DNA of 44,517 nucleotides from Spizellomyces punctatus DAOM BR117 (Eukaryota; Chytridiomycota; Chytridiomycetes; Spizellomycetales; Spizellomycetaceae): NCBI RefSeq assembly GCF_000182565.1, contig NW_015971550.1, forward strand, positions 1 to 44,517, in the 5' to 3' direction. A program made the position numbers and the translations under genes. Below the pieces are notes generated by a model. It did no database searches, had not been told where the DNA came from, and saw only the letters and a program-made list of their open reading frames with translations. Below are positions 41,863-44,517 of the stretch, piece after piece; the first letter of the stretch is position 1, and every line of letters starts with the position of its first letter.

Positions 41863-44378
41863 ATGGAGAAATTTGATCTTCACGATGTCGTCCGAGTGTG
41901 CGAGACCTTACCTAAAAGCAGGAGATTCTCCGCAGTATCTGGTTCAGGTAGTTATAAGAACTATTGTGACCAGTACAGCGAAAGCTATCGATGTGATGAG
42001 CTTTATTTTTGCAGAGTTTATCGATATCTGGAATGACTTGACTGAATATCTGGAGTCAATCTTGATTAGTCAACGTGTAAGTACTGTCCTGCCGGACATC
42101 ATATATGTGTGCGAGGAATAGCAACTAATTTCTGTGCAGTCTACCACGTTTCCAGGGTTCGGCTTCTTCCATGTGAAGAGATTGAAGAAAAAGACTGGTG
42201 ATATGGAGAGGATTTTGTGTCCTCTCTTTTTCCCATCCCGAATGTGGGGAAAAGTTCCTGGTTATGATGTGAAGAGGCACTCGTCTGCTCTTGAAGGTCA
42301 TGCGGTACCTAAATGTGCATAGAAAGAATGGCGTACTAATACGACTGGTATCGAACAGGTATACCAGCGCCTGAGCTATTTAACTTTTCAGGAGCTGCCA
42401 GCCGTTGCAAACGTAGTCGAGAAACAGTCGACCTTGCTATGAAGGACCTTGTTCATGCCCTGCTCCGCATATTGCGAAGAGGATCTACCGTCATTCTTCG
42501 CTTTAAGGGCATCGGCAAATTGCATTTTCGTCAGGGAACTATTCGATTCATGTTAGTTGAACAGTACTTTCAAGTAAACCTGAAGAGAAAAGACGTGGGC
42601 AGCTGTATTAACTTCATCTACCGAGTCAGATTTTCCATGGACTTCCTTTCCAACCTCAACGGTGCCGTGTCTTCTGATAAGCTTCTGCTGCCTTTTGACG
42701 GAAAACGGTATTGTACACTCTGACCTTTCATTTTGTGAACGAGCGGCTCACCAATTGATTCACTACAGAGATGATCGGAAAGAACCAGCGTCTTGTTCCG
42801 ACCCTCCGGCGAGCAACGCTAAGCAAAGGACGGACATGGACGACCAAGAAGATAAAGCGAGCCTTACAGACCCGCCGCTGAAATTAAAGAAGCTTTCAGA
42901 GAGCCTACATCATGGAAACCCTCCTGGCCCCACGCTAACACGTCCTGATTCCACTGCATCGCAACGTACAATAAAGGACGACCAGGGCTACCTTGCGGTG
43001 CCTGCTGGAGTAGACACATGGGTAGGAGGAAAGAATCCGCAGGTTATCACAGTAGAGGGAGACAATCGTCCTTTCAATTTTTTGATCCGTTCAGGTAACG
43101 CAACTGCGTGAATGCTTCTTCCAGCCATTGAGGATACAAGAACTAACCCAGTTGGGGCTTGACTATTTTCATAGTAGGCACTCACACGCACGCCCATTCC
43201 GGAGATCGCCTTTGGAACGACGAAAACTGTCCTATTTGCAGGCATCGCAGTATGCCGATTGTTGATCTCAGGGAGCAACGGGCAAGAAAAGAGAAAGAGC
43301 AAGATCGTCTTATGTTGCACCTATCCCTGGACTTGGACAAAGAATTTGTTCTTAAATCGAGGGTAATGAATTATCTTTTTGTGGTCGATAGATCTGTTGT
43401 AAAATATCCCTGCTCAGGCCAACAAACAAGCAAAGCTGGAGACCACTATGTCCACTGCGGAATATAACCGAGCGAAGGCGGCGGAAAAGGTGAACGAAAT
43501 ATGCTACCCAAAAATCTATCATGCCTAACAACTTGATCTCCAGGAGGTGATTCGTAAAACAGAGCAGCACAAATTACCGGTAGGAAACCTTTTTGAAGAT
43601 CGAGAGCTTGGACCCGATGTGCTGGTGCACGGAAGGCTTATTGCAGCCGGTCTACAAGAACAGGTAGGCTTTAACATCCGCATGCTGTGATTTCAAAACC
43701 TCACAAATGGCTTCCAGATCGCTGCAAACCAACTCAAAAAGGAGCATGAAAGAGTGCAGAGGGACTACGAGAATAAAGTTCTGAATCAGCGGTTATCGAA
43801 AGAGTTGAGTTCATGCCTTTCAGTTAAAAGCGCGATTACCAAGTTTGGAGGGTCCTGCGCTCCTCTCCCTTTGTAGTTACTTACCGCGTGGTGGTTCAGA
43901 TTGTCCACGGCTGAGATTGAGTCCCACATTGAGAAATTGAAGCGACGCCAGCAACAACAAGATATTCTCGCAGAACAAATCAGAAGTCGCCAGCAGCTTC
44001 AACAGCATTCTCCTGAGCCTGCGCTACCAAATCCGTTTGCTCGAAGTGAGAATTTAATGTACCTGTATCAGAAGGAGAAAGCGAAGCAGCTGTATCAGGA
44101 GCAATTGGCAATTATTAAACAGAGGAGAGAGTACGAAGCACGAGTTGCGGACATGGAGCGTCAGCACTCGCTAGACAGGTTGACGATGTCACGTCATGAG
44201 TATGTCCAACGAGCAATCGCATTAAGCCGACAGAATGGCGCGAACAGCTAACATTCACTATAGGTTGGAAAAAGATCTTCGTAATATGAAAAAGGCAAAT
44301 TACGAGCAGCGAAAGTCACTGGAAGCGTATTGGACAGAACAGCTTAGATTCAAGAACAGATTACAATCCAAAGTGTAG
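41863..44378 (+). CDS. CCDC81: CCDC81-like protein (HU-domain/coiled-coil), 11 exons
   Basis: Exons: 41863-41947, 42015-42076, 42140-42296, 42392-42707, 42769-43094, 43175-43362, 43418-43489, 43544-43663, 43718-43803, 43900-44199, 44264-44378. They join in phase to 608 codons plus TAG. All introns are GT-AG, 54-96 nt, several with CTAAC branch sites; the donor of intron 9 (GTTGAG) is weak. Two HU-like domains are expected in CCDC81: first WNDLTEYLESILISQR, FPGFGFFHVKRL; second DLVHALLRILRRG, VILRFKGIGKLHFR. A disordered stretch follows, then CPIC at 334-337 and a long coiled coil to the end. Length is near animal CCDC81 (about 650). The family is linked to centrioles and cilia, implying a flagellated host. 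Confidence 0.82.
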
Positions 44379-44517
44379 ACGTAGACCTAGGAGTATTGTT
44401 AGTCGACTGATGATTGGACCGGGATTCGCCGAGCAACCTGTGAATAAGCTAGCGTGGATCTTTGCGACAAGTTGTTTATCGCGTTTCATGTTTCTATGTT
44501 GGCGACATGTTATCATT
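44379..44517. other. Downstream flank, nothing recognised
   Basis: 139 bp after the stop codon. Probably 3' UTR or intergenic; no clear polyadenylation signal or open frame. Confidence 0.5.

Overview
The window is the left end of a eukaryotic chromosome. It opens with about 255 bp of (CCCTAA)n telomere, crosses about 40 kb of nested retrotransposons, and reaches one intron-containing host gene near the right edge. The host is probably a flagellated, early-diverging (chytrid-like) fungus. The reasons are TTAGGG telomeres, ten short introns (54-96 nt), a host gene that reads as the cilium/centriole-associated protein CCDC81, and copia primer-binding sites complementary to an initiator-tRNA anticodon arm of the fungal type (CTCATAA loop). 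The lineage is inference; the sequence carries no species marker.

Layout. 1-255 telomere. 256-1129 is a gag fragment of a Ty3/gypsy family (G1) fused directly to the telomere. 1130-6558 is a Ty1/copia family (copia-A) with three LTRs and a deleted reverse transcriptase. 6559-8763 is the 3' half of a G1-type element on the opposite strand, whose chromodomain is interrupted by an interstitial telomeric tract. 8902-40100 is a second chromodomain gypsy family (G2, minus strand) that has been repeatedly invaded. A 6.6-kb copia element (copia-2, plus strand, TSD AACCC) sits at 11413-17998. A complete G2 copy (G2-b, TSD GCAGT) sits at 18375-25592. The RT-gag-LTR segment is then present two more times (25593-29390 and 29391-40100). 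The last unit holds a young, nearly intact G1 element (32579-39485, TSD CAAAT). The outer G2 LTR has landed in a Merlin (IS1016/ISXO2-like) DNA transposase at 40101-40663. 41863-44378 is the CCDC81-like gene, which I model as 11 exons and 608 codons.

How the parts relate. Insertion order can be read from target duplications: Merlin, then outer G2, then copia-2 and G2-b, then an unequal crossover, then G1. All three principal families (G1, G2, copia-2) carry a chromodomain in Pol, which would fit targeting to pre-existing heterochromatin such as a subtelomere. The older copies show CpG to TpG/CpA decay. The in-frame stops I checked are TGA at former CGA codons, and three catalytic aspartates changed to Asn at CpG sites. 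The most unusual items are the chromodomain inside a copia polyprotein, an intact 342-codon antisense ORF in the same element, the triplicated and hybrid G2 array, and the telomeric tract inserted in a retrotransposon chromodomain.
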